This document shows positions 5,549-13,296 of a stretch of DNA of 24,049 nt, in pieces. The notes beneath the pieces were generated by a model, which was given only the letters and a program-made list of their open reading frames with translations, made no database searches and had not been told where the DNA came from. The DNA is from a virus. Position numbers and translations under genes: made by a program. The stretch is taken from IMG/VR virus record IMGVR_UViG_3300021964_000525, positions 1-24,049 of that record; one strand, given 5' to 3'. Positions within the stretch are counted from its first letter, which is position 1, and each line of letters begins with the position of its first letter.

Positions 5549-5689
5549 ATGAGAATAGGCGCAACTGGATATACACCAGGTAGACCCAAGAAGACTTCAC
5601 AGGGCAAGAACAAGAGCAGGATCAAACTGAGCTCTATGAACAAGCACAAGAAGAGGAGTTTCAAGGCTTATGCAGGACAGGGAAAGTAA
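5549..5689 (+). CDS. Small basic conserved phage protein (46 residues)
   Basis: ATG 5549 to TAA 5687-5689. The product starts MRIGATGYTPGRPKKTSQG and continues lysine-rich to KAYAGQGK. This GxTG(Y/W)..GRP..S.QG...KKxxxGQG layout is one I recall from many marine T4-like phages; function unknown, possibly nucleic-acid binding. It lies on the plus strand opposite the upstream side of the DUF1178 gene and overlaps the next gene by 20 bases. Confidence 0.7.
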   Translation: MRIGATGYTPGRPKKTSQGKNKSRIKLSSMNKHKKRSFKAYAGQGK

Positions 5690-5828
5690 TACAAAACTGC
5701 TTGAGGCGGAGATAGGTAACCTGCAGGTACAGATAAGTGAGTACAGACAGATCATAGCGGAACTTACGGAAAAACTACAGAAGTACGAGCAGAAGTATGG
5801 GTCTGTTTTCACCCGTGCCGCAGATTGA
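5670..5828 (+). CDS. 52-residue coiled-coil protein
   Basis: ATG 5670 to TGA 5826-5828. The product is almost one long helix (KLLEAEIGNLQVQISEYRQ, then IIAELTEKLQKYEQKYGSVF) with heptad-like hydrophobic spacing, predicting a coiled coil. It starts inside the 3' end of the preceding gene in another frame and overlaps the convergent gene (5809-6246) by 20 bases. Small proteins of this type occur next to the GRP-rich small protein in related phages, as I recall. Function unknown. Confidence 0.65.
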   Translation: MQDRESNTKLLEAEIGNLQVQISEYRQIIAELTEKLQKYEQKYGSVFTRAAD

Positions 5829-6246
5829 AGATCACAGCATCCTTACGTCTCCTGAACTTCAAGGTTTCGTAGTCAACTATATGAACATTCATCATGCCGC
5901 CGTACTCTTTCATGATCCTTTCTTGATCTAATGGACGGATGGTGATGACTTCTCTGTCAGGCAAGGTGACATTGTAACCATGGAACATGGGCCACCAGTG
6001 CAATGGGTTGATAGAATCAAATTTCTCTTTCATTAATACAAGCATTATGATAGGTACTATAGTGAATGGCTCTGCCCACCAAGGGATTGCGTCTATTGTT
6101 AGCCAATCCACGAGATGTATAAATCCTGTCCACATGCCCAGTATGGTTAACAGAATGCCCATGATGGGCCAGAAGTCATCCTCTATGTCTATGTCATTAT
6201 CATAGTGGGAATACATTCTTCGTTTCTGTTGGTTACTCATATTCAT
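5809..6246 (-). CDS. Two-helix membrane protein of unknown function (145 residues)
   Basis: A hydrophilic N-terminus (SHYDNDIDIEDDFWP) leads into a hydrophobic segment at about residues 25-48 (IMGILLTILGMWTGFIHLV), a tryptophan-rich loop, a second segment around 55-72 (AEPFTIVPIIMLVLM), then a soluble C-terminal half rich in charged residues (RPLDQERIMKEYGG, FRRRKDAVIF). Two membrane helices with both ends in the cytoplasm are predicted. The start may be 6246 or the ATG at 6240; neither has a clear Shine-Dalgarno. TATACT upstream could be a -10. No known family. Confidence 0.7.
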   Translation of the reverse strand: MNMSNQQKRRMYSHYDNDIDIEDDFWPIMGILLTILGMWTGFIHLVDWLTIDAIPWWAEPFTIVPIIMLVLMKEKFDSINPLHWWPMFHGYNVTLPDREVITIRPLDQERIMKEYGGMMNVHIVDYETLKFRRRKDAVIFNLRHG

Positions 6247-6272
6247 ATAAAGTATATAGTGCAACAGATAAC

Positions 6273-6293
6273 TACAACATATAAACTGTTGTA
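6273..6293. repeat. 7-base inverted repeat in the divergent gap before tctA
   Basis: TACAACA (6273-6279) and TGTTGTA (6287-6293) are perfect inverted arms around a 7-base AT-rich spacer, in the gap between the divergent gene starting at 6246 and tctA at 6340. It may be an operator or weak hairpin. Confidence 0.5.
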
Positions 6294-6339
6294 ACGCTCC
6301 CAGAGAAGTTCACAGCATAAATCCCCAAAATAAAACTAT

Positions 6340-7776
6340 ATGGAACTTGCTATACTAATGGCGGGTATTGTTTACGGCTTGATCATCGGCCTAATACCAG
6401 CCGCGGGAGCGACGACAGGACTGATCACACTATTTGGATTCATGCCCTACTTCGTGGGCGACCCCTACCTGGGCGTGATATTCTGTGTGGCAGTAGTTGC
6501 CTCATCAACAACCGGTGATTCATTCAGTGGTGTGCTACTTGGCATACCCGGAGCCAACTCTGCGGCCGCAACCATGGTGGATGGTTTCCCCATGGCCAAG
6601 CGCGGTGAGGCCACCCGTGCCTTATCGGCCGCTATAACATCAAGCACGGCAAACGGATTGTTCTGGGGATCACTGACTTTCCTGTTCCTACCATACTACA
6701 CCAAGGTTGTGATGTACATGGGCATACCGGAACTGTGGGCACTGGTCGTGTTGGCGTTCGTCACCGTGGGATTCCTCTCAACTAAGAAATACGTGAGAAG
6801 TGTCCTGGCGATCGTGCTTGGCATCACGCTGGGATTAGTGGGAGTGGATGCCAACAACGTGCCTCGCTTGACGATGGGATGGAGATATCTAGAGGATGGC
6901 ATCCAGATACTTCCTTTCGTGGCGGGACTGTTTGCGATACCAGAGCTCTGGGACGGATGGTTCAACAGGAAGAAGACTACCACTATACACACAGGCAAGG
7001 GCAGTTTACAGGATCTGTCGCAGGGCATCCGGGACACTGTGAGATGTTGGCGTGACAGCATACGAGGGGGTGCCATAGGTTCTTTCATAGGACTGCTACC
7101 TGGACTGGGTGGTGCGATGGCGGACTGGTTGGCCTACGGAGCCACCGTGGCTTCAAACCCCAAAGAGAAATTTGGTGATGGAAATGTAAAAGGAATTGTT
7201 GGAGCGGAGGGTGCCAACAACGCACAGAAGGCCTCCAGTTTCATACCCACCGTTCTGTTTGGTATACCAGGGGCACCATTCGCCGCGATCCTGATGGGAC
7301 TGTTCCTGTACTTGGGCATTGATTTGGGATCACCCGACACATTCTACGATGAGCAACTGTTCGACAGCATGACATTCGCTTTCCTGGCTGGCACTGTGTT
7401 GACCGCTGTCATCTGTTATGGTCTGGCCTACTTCGCTGGATGGGTCACACGTGTGCCTTACATCTACTACTTCCCCTTCATCCTGGCAGTGATCATCTGG
7501 GCCACCTTACAGTACACTGGTGGTTGGGAGGACCTGGCCACACTGACGGCATTCTCCGTACTGGGGGTGCTGTGTAAGAAATTCCAAGTCAGCAGGCCAG
7601 CACTGCTGATCGGATACCTGCTGAGTGACAGGATCTACAATCTCACTTATCAACTAATATCCTTGCATACATTTAATGATTTAATTACCAGACCTATCTT
7701 TATTTTTTTGATGTTCTGTGTTATACTATTATTGTATTGGGGTATAACAAAAAGGAGTCGAATAGACTATGCTTAA
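6340..7776 (+). CDS. tctA: TctA-family large membrane subunit of a tripartite tricarboxylate transporter
   Basis: A 478-residue polytopic membrane protein with the duplicated TctA layout. First half: GLIPAAGATTG near residues 17-27 and the signature GDSFSGVLLGIPGANSAAAT followed by DGFPMAKRGEATRALS. Second half: FIGLLPGLGGAMADWLAYGA, a GADGN..GIVGAEGANNAQKASS-type loop, then FIPTVLFGIPGAPFAAILMG. Family members move citrate or other carboxylates across the inner membrane using an ion gradient, with a periplasmic TctC receptor and small TctB. It is a little shorter than bacterial TctA (about 500) and lacks the usual extra N-terminal residues. Codon usage turns sharply AT-rich in the last ~40 codons. 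It overlaps tctC by 8 bases. No tctB is visible nearby. No clear ribosome binding site; first ATG used. Confidence 0.9.
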   Translation: MELAILMAGIVYGLIIGLIPAAGATTGLITLFGFMPYFVGDPYLGVIFCVAVVASSTTGDSFSGVLLGIPGANSAAATMVDGFPMAKRGEATRALSAAITSSTANGLFWGSLTFLFLPYYTKVVMYMGIPELWALVVLAFVTVGFLSTKKYVRSVLAIVLGITLGLVGVDANNVPRLTMGWRYLEDGIQILPFVAGLFAIPELWDGWFNRKKTTTIHTGKGSLQDLSQGIRDTVRCWRDSIRGGAIGSFIGLLPGLGGAMADWLAYGATVASNPKEKFGDGNVKGIVGAEGANNAQKASSFIPTVLFGIPGAPFAAILMGLFLYLGIDLGSPDTFYDEQLFDSMTFAFLAGTVLTAVICYGLAYFAGWVTRVPYIYYFPFILAVIIWATLQYTGGWEDLATLTAFSVLGVLCKKFQVSRPALLIGYLLSDRIYNLTYQLISLHTFNDLITRPIFIFLMFCVILLLYWGITKRSRIDYA

Positions 7777-8815
7777 GAAAACGATAATGGCTTTGGTGTT
7801 AATGACAACCACTGCCTTGGCCGACTACAACTTGATCGTGCCACAAAAACCATCTGGTGGTACTTCTGTGTGGGCACAGATAGTTGTGGCCGAATGGGAG
7901 AAACACCTAGGTGAGCAGATCAATCTCATATACAAGCCAGGTGCCAGGGACCAACTGGGACCAAACGAGTTCCAGAACACACTGAGGTTCGATGACCGGA
8001 CCATACTGGTATCACACGGAGGAAACGGAATATCATATCTTGTTGAACCTGTTGATTACAATTACTTAGATTGGGAATCAATCGGACAAATGAACTTGAA
8101 CATCATTGTAGGTGCAAGGAATAAAGCCGATACTAAGAATGGTCCTATAAAATTTCCGTCAGGCTCCGGTATGACGCCAGAGGTAATGGCCATAGTCATG
8201 TTACTGACAGGACCAAATGGTGATCCCATAAAAACTTTCGAGGACAAAGTTGTATGGGTAAAAGGAATGAAAGGATCAGAGAGACGACTTGCATTCATCA
8301 GAGGTGATCTAAACGCAACTAGAGAAAACCCCGCGGCGTACAAGAAACACGTGATGCCGGTAATTGAAAAAGGTGACGCCTACACTTGGTTCCATCATGG
8401 ACTCCTTGATGTCAACACGGGTAAACACAGCGAAGATCCAAACTTTACAGAACCAACTTTTGAAGCATTATTTGAACAGATGCATGGTGTTGCTCCAAGT
8501 GGTGACTTCTATGATGCCTACAAACTAGTCAAGAGTTGGAGAGACGCACTTCAGAAGGCGTTCTGGGTGAACAAGGGAAATCCAAACAAAGACAAACTCG
8601 TCGCCGCACTTGACAAGATGATCAACGATCCAGAGTCTGTTGCCGCAATCGAAAAGAAAGTTGGCAAGTACGAATGGAGAACGGGTCAACAGGGCGACGA
8701 TGCCGTAAGAACACTAAAGACTTTTATCACTCCAAAGTCCTTAAAAACTTTGGCAGATTTCAAAAGTAAGCAGTTGGGTTACAATACTGTCTATAAGGAA
8801 GAGTTGACAAAATAA
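7769..8815 (+). CDS. tctC: TctC/Bug-type periplasmic solute receptor
   Basis: A 348-residue protein with a signal peptide (MLKKTIMALVLMTTTALA, cleavage likely after residue 18). The mature start (YNLIVPQKPSGGTSVWAQIV and HLGEQINLIYKPGA) matches the Bug/TctC family opening, where a GG(T/G) loop and PGA-type strand line the carboxylate pocket; the typical bacterial form is PGG.TD..AR....L...LG..V.V.N.PGA. The rest diverges from standard TctC, so the ligand is uncertain. AAGGAG at about 7750-7755 and an 8-base overlap with tctA show co-translation. With tctA it should supply a receptor and permease acting at the host inner membrane. Confidence 0.75.
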   Translation: MLKKTIMALVLMTTTALADYNLIVPQKPSGGTSVWAQIVVAEWEKHLGEQINLIYKPGARDQLGPNEFQNTLRFDDRTILVSHGGNGISYLVEPVDYNYLDWESIGQMNLNIIVGARNKADTKNGPIKFPSGSGMTPEVMAIVMLLTGPNGDPIKTFEDKVVWVKGMKGSERRLAFIRGDLNATRENPAAYKKHVMPVIEKGDAYTWFHHGLLDVNTGKHSEDPNFTEPTFEALFEQMHGVAPSGDFYDAYKLVKSWRDALQKAFWVNKGNPNKDKLVAALDKMINDPESVAAIEKKVGKYEWRTGQQGDDAVRTLKTFITPKSLKTLADFKSKQLGYNTVYKEELTK

Positions 8816-9384
8816 TGTATATCCTTCTCACTGGTGCTCCCGGATCAAAATGGAGCAGTGTGGCAGAAAGCCTAAGTCGGTCGCCAGACATAGACAAATC
8901 TGACAGCACCAGTGAGAGAGCATACAACAACGGAGAGGTCAAGCACAAGGGATCATATTTTGATCCCGGAATGGAATTTGAAAACGATAGGGAGAACTGG
9001 GACAAACCCTTCACAGGCACAGGACATAGAGTAATCAAATCACACACATTTGCACACAATCTGGATGAACTTGCAAGTCTTGGATATCCTATCGTAATGG
9101 TATATCGTAGCCACCTTGAATGTTATGATTGGTGGGTGCAGGCCGGAGGGTTTGATATAACCTACCCTAACTATGGCTACTACGAGAACCTAGATAAAAT
9201 GAAAACACACATACTGAAGCAAAACAGAGACATAAACAGATTTATTCTGGATAATCTCAAAAGGATTTGTTGCCCTGTTGACAACTTTGATCTTTGCAAT
9301 GTGCTTGGAATTAAAAAACCGCCACGTAGAGATGTCATACATAATTACGCGGACAGAGATACTAAAGTGTACGTGTACAAATGA
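8815..9384 (+). CDS. P-loop sulfotransferase-like protein
   Basis: A 189-residue protein. The N-terminal MYILLTGAPGSKWSS holds a P-loop-like turn (residues 7-15) as in the 5'-phosphosulfate loop of sulfotransferases or a kinase Walker A. Further conserved-looking pieces are YFDPGMEFE, VIKSHTFAHNLDE and YPIVMVYRSHLECYDWWVQ, the last at the position of the sulfotransferase 3'-phosphate RxxxxCxxW/S region. I recall near relatives in cyanophage-type myoviruses. The start overlaps the tctC stop (TAATG at 8813-8817) and the stop overlaps the next ATG. Substrate unknown; a kinase of the same fold is the alternative. Confidence 0.7.
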   Translation: MYILLTGAPGSKWSSVAESLSRSPDIDKSDSTSERAYNNGEVKHKGSYFDPGMEFENDRENWDKPFTGTGHRVIKSHTFAHNLDELASLGYPIVMVYRSHLECYDWWVQAGGFDITYPNYGYYENLDKMKTHILKQNRDINRFILDNLKRICCPVDNFDLCNVLGIKKPPRRDVIHNYADRDTKVYVYK

Positions 9385-10040
9385 ACAAAAAAATATTTGC
9401 AAAACTCTTGGGTCACAGCCAGAACGACCTTACGAAGATCACACAACCATGGATAAAGGAAACATTTGGTGTTGAAGTGGATCGTTGCGACACTTTAGAA
9501 GACTACTCAGAAGCAATAGACGAAGCCAGCCTCGAAAGGTACTTTTCAAAGTATTGGCACAACGACATGAAGAAATGGAAGTACTCTGGACTTGCATTGA
9601 TAGATGAGGTCAACAGCCTAAAGCCAAGAAAAGTTCTAGATGTCGGGTGTGGATATAATGAGTTCAAAGGAAAGATAGATAATCTCGTGGGCATTGATCC
9701 TTACAACGACAAGGCAGACCTAAAGGTCAGCACACTGCAATACAAAACGGATGAGAAATATGATGTTATATTGTGTCTTGGTTCGGTCAACTTTGGATCC
9801 AAAGACAATATCATCGCAGAAGTGGGCAGATGTGTAAATCTTCTAGCAGACGATGGCGTCATGTTTTTCCGTGTCAATCCTGGACTGTCACACGATAAGA
9901 CAGAAGCAGACTGGATTGAATTCTATGCATGGAATGTACCATTTATTATTGAACTGGCAGAAATGTATAAATTAAAGATTTTAGACATCAGAGACGATAC
10001 AAATCAACGCAAATATTTCATTTACCGCAAAACCAAGTAG
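9381..10040 (+). CDS. Class I SAM-dependent methyltransferase
   Basis: A 219-residue protein with the Rossmann methyltransferase motifs: motif I VLDVGCGYNEF (85-95), acidic motif II VGIDPYN (about 103-109), motif IV YDVILCLGSVNFGS (127-140) and a later strand pair (GVMFFRVNPG). An N-terminal helical region of about 80 residues may bind the substrate. The start overlaps the previous stop (ATGA at 9381-9384). Nothing shows the methyl acceptor; small-molecule or glycan methylation is as possible as protein. It belongs to the enzyme cluster with the sulfotransferase-like and amidinotransferase genes. Confidence 0.85.
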   Translation: MNKKIFAKLLGHSQNDLTKITQPWIKETFGVEVDRCDTLEDYSEAIDEASLERYFSKYWHNDMKKWKYSGLALIDEVNSLKPRKVLDVGCGYNEFKGKIDNLVGIDPYNDKADLKVSTLQYKTDEKYDVILCLGSVNFGSKDNIIAEVGRCVNLLADDGVMFFRVNPGLSHDKTEADWIEFYAWNVPFIIELAEMYKLKILDIRDDTNQRKYFIYRKTK

Positions 10041-10071
10041 ACATTTGCTATTATTCTGTTATAATAAAGAG

Positions 10072-10077
10072 TAAATA
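10072..10077 (+). promoter_or_regulatory. TAAATA late-type element before 10085
   Basis: TAAATA ends 7 bases before ATG 10085, followed by CCACAGT. The gene has no Shine-Dalgarno. Confidence 0.5.
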
Positions 10078-10084
10078 CCACAGT

Positions 10085-10381
10085 ATGCAAAAACACACAA
10101 AAAGTTTACTGGAAGAATTGAGCTCTATGCCTCTAAAAAGAGACAAAGAAGAGGTGGTCGAGAGCCGTGCGTCACACATACTTGAGTCTGCAATAAGACT
10201 TATGACTTACATCAGAGAAAACTTTGATCAAGACACAGCATTCAAATTAGAAAAAAAATTTAATTCTGCTCTCAAGAACATGGACGCATCTAAATTTTCA
10301 AAGGGCGTCGCAAGGATCAAAGAAAACAAAGACATCAAACAAAACATCCTTAAGATAAAAGACGGCGATTACGAAGAGTAA
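10085..10381 (+). CDS. Conserved helical phage protein (98 residues)
   Basis: An all-helical, charged protein starting MQKHTKSLLEELSSMP, with VVESRASHILESAIRLMTYI and a basic C-terminal half (KFSKGVARIKEN). Proteins with the VESRASH/N element are, from memory, conserved in marine T4-like phages without a function. It separates the methyltransferase from the amidinotransferase and its TAA is 2 bases before the GTG of the next gene, so the two are likely co-transcribed. Confidence 0.7.
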   Translation: MQKHTKSLLEELSSMPLKRDKEEVVESRASHILESAIRLMTYIRENFDQDTAFKLEKKFNSALKNMDASKFSKGVARIKENKDIKQNILKIKDGDYEE

Positions 10382-10383
10382 TT

Positions 10384-11409
10384 GTGTCATCAAAAACTAA
10401 TATCTCGACACATTCACCATTCCAACCTCTAGAGGCCGTGTTGGTAGGGCAAGGCGTCAGTGGTAATTTTTTCGATTGGGTAGATGATCCTGAAGTGAGA
10501 CATCCATTACAACAGATAGTACATGAAACGCAAGAGGACCTCGAAAATATCAAAAAGGTATGCAGAAAGTTTGGTGCAGAAGTTTTCCAGGCACAAGCTC
10601 TGGAGTATGATAATGCTCTTTTAGACAGGCAGGCCATACCCGTGCCGCCAATTCAACCCAGAGATGTTCACCTTACACTTGACGACAAGGTATATTGCAC
10701 ATCGACCAACAAAATCTGGAACTACATCTATGAAATCGTACATGAGGACAACATCGTGAATCTTTTCAATCTGACGTACACCGGGCAGACGCAATTCACA
10801 GGCGGTGAAATGATCAACGGAGCAAATTGTCTCAAGGTAGGGACAAGGATTATATTGCCACACATGATTGATGGCGCAATGAGAGAATTTGGCATAAATT
10901 TTTTCAAAGAGAAAGGGTATGAAGTGATCGAAACCAACGATCCAGGACACTCGGATGGTTGCATGTCGGTGCTCAAGCCTGGTGTGCTGATTTCGATCAT
11001 GGATGTAATGAACTACGACAAAACTTTCAAAGGATGGGAAGTTTTGAGCATCAAAGAGCAAGGATGGAATCAGATGCGTGGATGGCTTGAATTCAAAAGT
11101 AAAAGTAAAGGAAGATGGTGGATAGAAGGCGAGGAGTCTAACGAGTATCTTACCGACTTTGTGGACAAATGGCTGAAGGACTGGGTTGGGTATGTTGAAG
11201 AAACAGTATTTGATGTGAACATGTTCAGTCTTTCAGAAGATGTGGTGATGGTGAACAATTACAACAAGGAAGTGTTTGATTTCCTAAAGAAACATAGGAT
11301 AGAACCTGTCATCTGTCCAATCAGACACCGATATTTCTGGGACGGTGGATTGCACTGTTTCACGTTAGATCTCAAACGTCAAGGCATCAGAGAGGACTAC
11401 TTTAGATGA
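10384..11409 (+). CDS. Glycine/inosamine amidinotransferase-family enzyme
   Basis: A 341-residue protein with the pentein/amidinotransferase arrangement: RDV near 93-95 (substrate arginine/aspartate region), FTGGEMINGAN at 138-148 with acidic Glu142, the catalytic histidine in GHSDG (His189), and the nucleophile Cys325 in GGLHCFTLDLKRQG. Family members transfer an amidino group from arginine to an amine such as glycine or a cyclitol amine, releasing ornithine. All three catalytic positions are present, so it should be active. The start is GTG (10384), 2 bases after the previous stop. Acceptor unknown; a deiminase activity is the main alternative. It overlaps the next gene by 4 bases. Confidence 0.85.
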   Translation: MSSKTNISTHSPFQPLEAVLVGQGVSGNFFDWVDDPEVRHPLQQIVHETQEDLENIKKVCRKFGAEVFQAQALEYDNALLDRQAIPVPPIQPRDVHLTLDDKVYCTSTNKIWNYIYEIVHEDNIVNLFNLTYTGQTQFTGGEMINGANCLKVGTRIILPHMIDGAMREFGINFFKEKGYEVIETNDPGHSDGCMSVLKPGVLISIMDVMNYDKTFKGWEVLSIKEQGWNQMRGWLEFKSKSKGRWWIEGEESNEYLTDFVDKWLKDWVGYVEETVFDVNMFSLSEDVVMVNNYNKEVFDFLKKHRIEPVICPIRHRYFWDGGLHCFTLDLKRQGIREDYFR

Positions 11410-12077
11410 AATTGATAGGACTTGCGGGATCAAATATTGCATACATTGGGATGGTACTAACCGGTACTCCCTTTGGAAAGGCGTTGTCTTATCACAATCA
11501 AGTTTTTGATCACAGGGATAAAGGAAAAGGCCGATTCCAATACTTTCATGATATGACCAAAGATGATTCTGATGTAAAAATAATATTCGATGACCAACAA
11601 GAAATAATCGTGTTGAATTGGCAGGTCAAGTTTCGATTGCATCCAGATTCTGATTTCAATACCAAAGAGGGAGATGTCTGGAGCAGGTCACAGTATCAAA
11701 TATGGAAAGATTTTGGAAGCCTATGGGAGACCCGGGCGGTGCTCCAATGGACTCACTCTTTGCACGATGATCAGCATCTTAGATCCACCTCTGATTATGC
11801 TGGTAGCATCTTTGATGGACAAAGTTTATACAAAGGGTTTACTGAAGCACGAGCAGAGTTTTCAAAGTTCGGAATAGATTACACTCAACAGGATTACAAC
11901 GATTGGCGTCACAGTCAGGGGATTGTGTTCGGTTATATTGAGCAATTGAACGACGTTACGGAGGTGGGACAGGTCGATTCCCTACCAAATGATGTGCTCA
12001 AAGGCATAGCACTTGGGCGTGTGGCAAAAAACAATGGCCTGTCAGAGGACAATGTATGGGAACGCTACATTAAATAA
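11406..12077 (+). CDS. Unknown 223-residue protein coupled to the amidinotransferase
   Basis: ATGA overlap at 11406-11409 with the amidinotransferase gene. The N-terminus MKLIGLAGSNIAYIGMVLTG then TPFGKALSYHNQVFDH resembles the opening of an alpha/beta fold with a first strand and a glycine loop, but not a clean Walker A or GxGxxG. The middle is rich in Asp, Trp and Gln (FNTKEGDVWSRSQYQIWKDF) and the C-terminus is helical. Position suggests it shares a substrate with the neighbouring enzymes. No family was recognised. Confidence 0.65.
   Translation: MKLIGLAGSNIAYIGMVLTGTPFGKALSYHNQVFDHRDKGKGRFQYFHDMTKDDSDVKIIFDDQQEIIVLNWQVKFRLHPDSDFNTKEGDVWSRSQYQIWKDFGSLWETRAVLQWTHSLHDDQHLRSTSDYAGSIFDGQSLYKGFTEARAEFSKFGIDYTQQDYNDWRHSQGIVFGYIEQLNDVTEVGQVDSLPNDVLKGIALGRVAKNNGLSEDNVWERYIK
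12071..12076 (+). promoter_or_regulatory. TAAATA late-type element before 12082
   Basis: TAAATA overlaps the preceding stop codon and ends 5 bases before ATG 12082 (ACAGT between). No Shine-Dalgarno. Confidence 0.55.
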
Positions 12078-12081
12078 CAGT

Positions 12082-13296
12082 ATGCTTATAGAAGATGTAT
12101 TAACAGAATTCAAACGTACACACCTTGAACACATCGAGGACATTGTGATCACGGACGGCTACGAGGGTGGCAAGGCGGTCGTTGAATACTTCAGAGGTCT
12201 GTTGCTGACTTTGAAAGGCACAAGTTCAGAAGCAATGAGTGTGTCCGTTAAGTGGGACGGAGCACCTGCTGTGGTGTGTGGGACAAACCCAGACAATGGA
12301 AGATTCTTCGTTGGAACCAAATCAGTCTTTGCCAAGAATGCCAAAATTAATTACACCAAGAGAGACATAGCAAACAATCACGGCACGGATGAACTCGGAC
12401 AGAAACTATTGAAGTGTTTGGTACATCTCAAAAAAATTAACATACAGGGTGTGGTGCAGGGTGACCTTCTATTCACAGACGAAGACATCACACGTAAGAA
12501 TGTGGAGGGTAAACCTCACTTGACTTTTACTCCCAACACCATCACCTATGCTGTGCCAGAGGCAGGCTCCCTAGGAAAACAGATAGACAGAGCAAAGGTT
12601 GGAATAATTTTCCATACGACCTATGTTGGAGACAGTCTGGCTGACATGGAGGCAAAGGGAGGTGCAGATGTCAGTTCCTTTACCAAGAATGCAGATGTGT
12701 TCTTTGATAACGCAACCTACAAAGATGTGTCTGGTAGTGCCAAGTTCACAGACGATGAGACAAAACAATTCTTCAATGGCATTGAGAAACTTGAGAACCT
12801 ATTGAATAGCGTGCCAAGGAATCTATCAAGTGTGCTGGGACAGAACCAGGACTTCATTCCCATGTTCCAGATGTACATCAACGCACGGGTAAGAGAAGGC
12901 GAACTACCAAACGACGCCAACAAGTTCCTACAGGGTTTCCGTAAGTTCTACACCGACAGGATGCAACAGCAGATGTCAGGTCTTAAGGCACAGAAGGCGT
13001 TACAACTAAGACAGGACAAGATGAAACAGATGCCCGTGTTCCTCAACAGGGCCAAGAAGCCACTACAGGCAATGCTGACATTCTACAGGGCGGTGCAGAC
13101 CATGAAGGCATTTGTGTTGAGGAAGATGAACCAAGCGATGGCTATAGGTTCATTCCAACAGACGGACAATGGTTTGGAAGTCACGGAACCAGAAGGTTTC
13201 GTCGCTGTTGATAAAACTGGCAACGCTGTGAAATTAGTAGATAGGTTAGGTTTCTCGAGACGTAACTTGACTGCCGTCAGCAAATTCAAGAAATGA
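12082..13296 (+). CDS. Probable nucleotidyltransferase (ligase-fold) phage protein
   Basis: A 404-residue protein from ATG 12082; the frame is open from 12013 but the TAAATA element and family-like start favour 12082. Motifs match the polynucleotide ligase/capping superfamily: VKWDGAPAV (56-64, motif I KxDG with Lys57 as the nucleotidyl acceptor), GTKSVFAK (78-85), VQGDLLF (125-131, motif III-like), EGFVAV (371-376, motif IV) and VKLVDR (383-388, motif V). A helical insertion of roughly 170 residues (about 190-360) separates motifs III and IV, unlike typical ligases. I recall this family as conserved but uncharacterised in cyanophage-type myoviruses. Role in RNA/DNA end joining is inference. 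Its last 51 bases overlap the convergent gene. Confidence 0.7.
   Translation: MLIEDVLTEFKRTHLEHIEDIVITDGYEGGKAVVEYFRGLLLTLKGTSSEAMSVSVKWDGAPAVVCGTNPDNGRFFVGTKSVFAKNAKINYTKRDIANNHGTDELGQKLLKCLVHLKKINIQGVVQGDLLFTDEDITRKNVEGKPHLTFTPNTITYAVPEAGSLGKQIDRAKVGIIFHTTYVGDSLADMEAKGGADVSSFTKNADVFFDNATYKDVSGSAKFTDDETKQFFNGIEKLENLLNSVPRNLSSVLGQNQDFIPMFQMYINARVREGELPNDANKFLQGFRKFYTDRMQQQMSGLKAQKALQLRQDKMKQMPVFLNRAKKPLQAMLTFYRAVQTMKAFVLRKMNQAMAIGSFQQTDNGLEVTEPEGFVAVDKTGNAVKLVDRLGFSRRNLTAVSKFKK

Noticed and set aside
8815-11409. A creatine synthesis pathway
   Set aside because: An amidinotransferase and a methyltransferase are present, but neither substrate can be read and another gene separates them; kept only as one hypothesis.
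12013-12081. Longer start of the ligase-like gene
   Set aside because: It lies within the preceding gene in another frame and ahead of the TAAATA element; the protein motifs do not need it.
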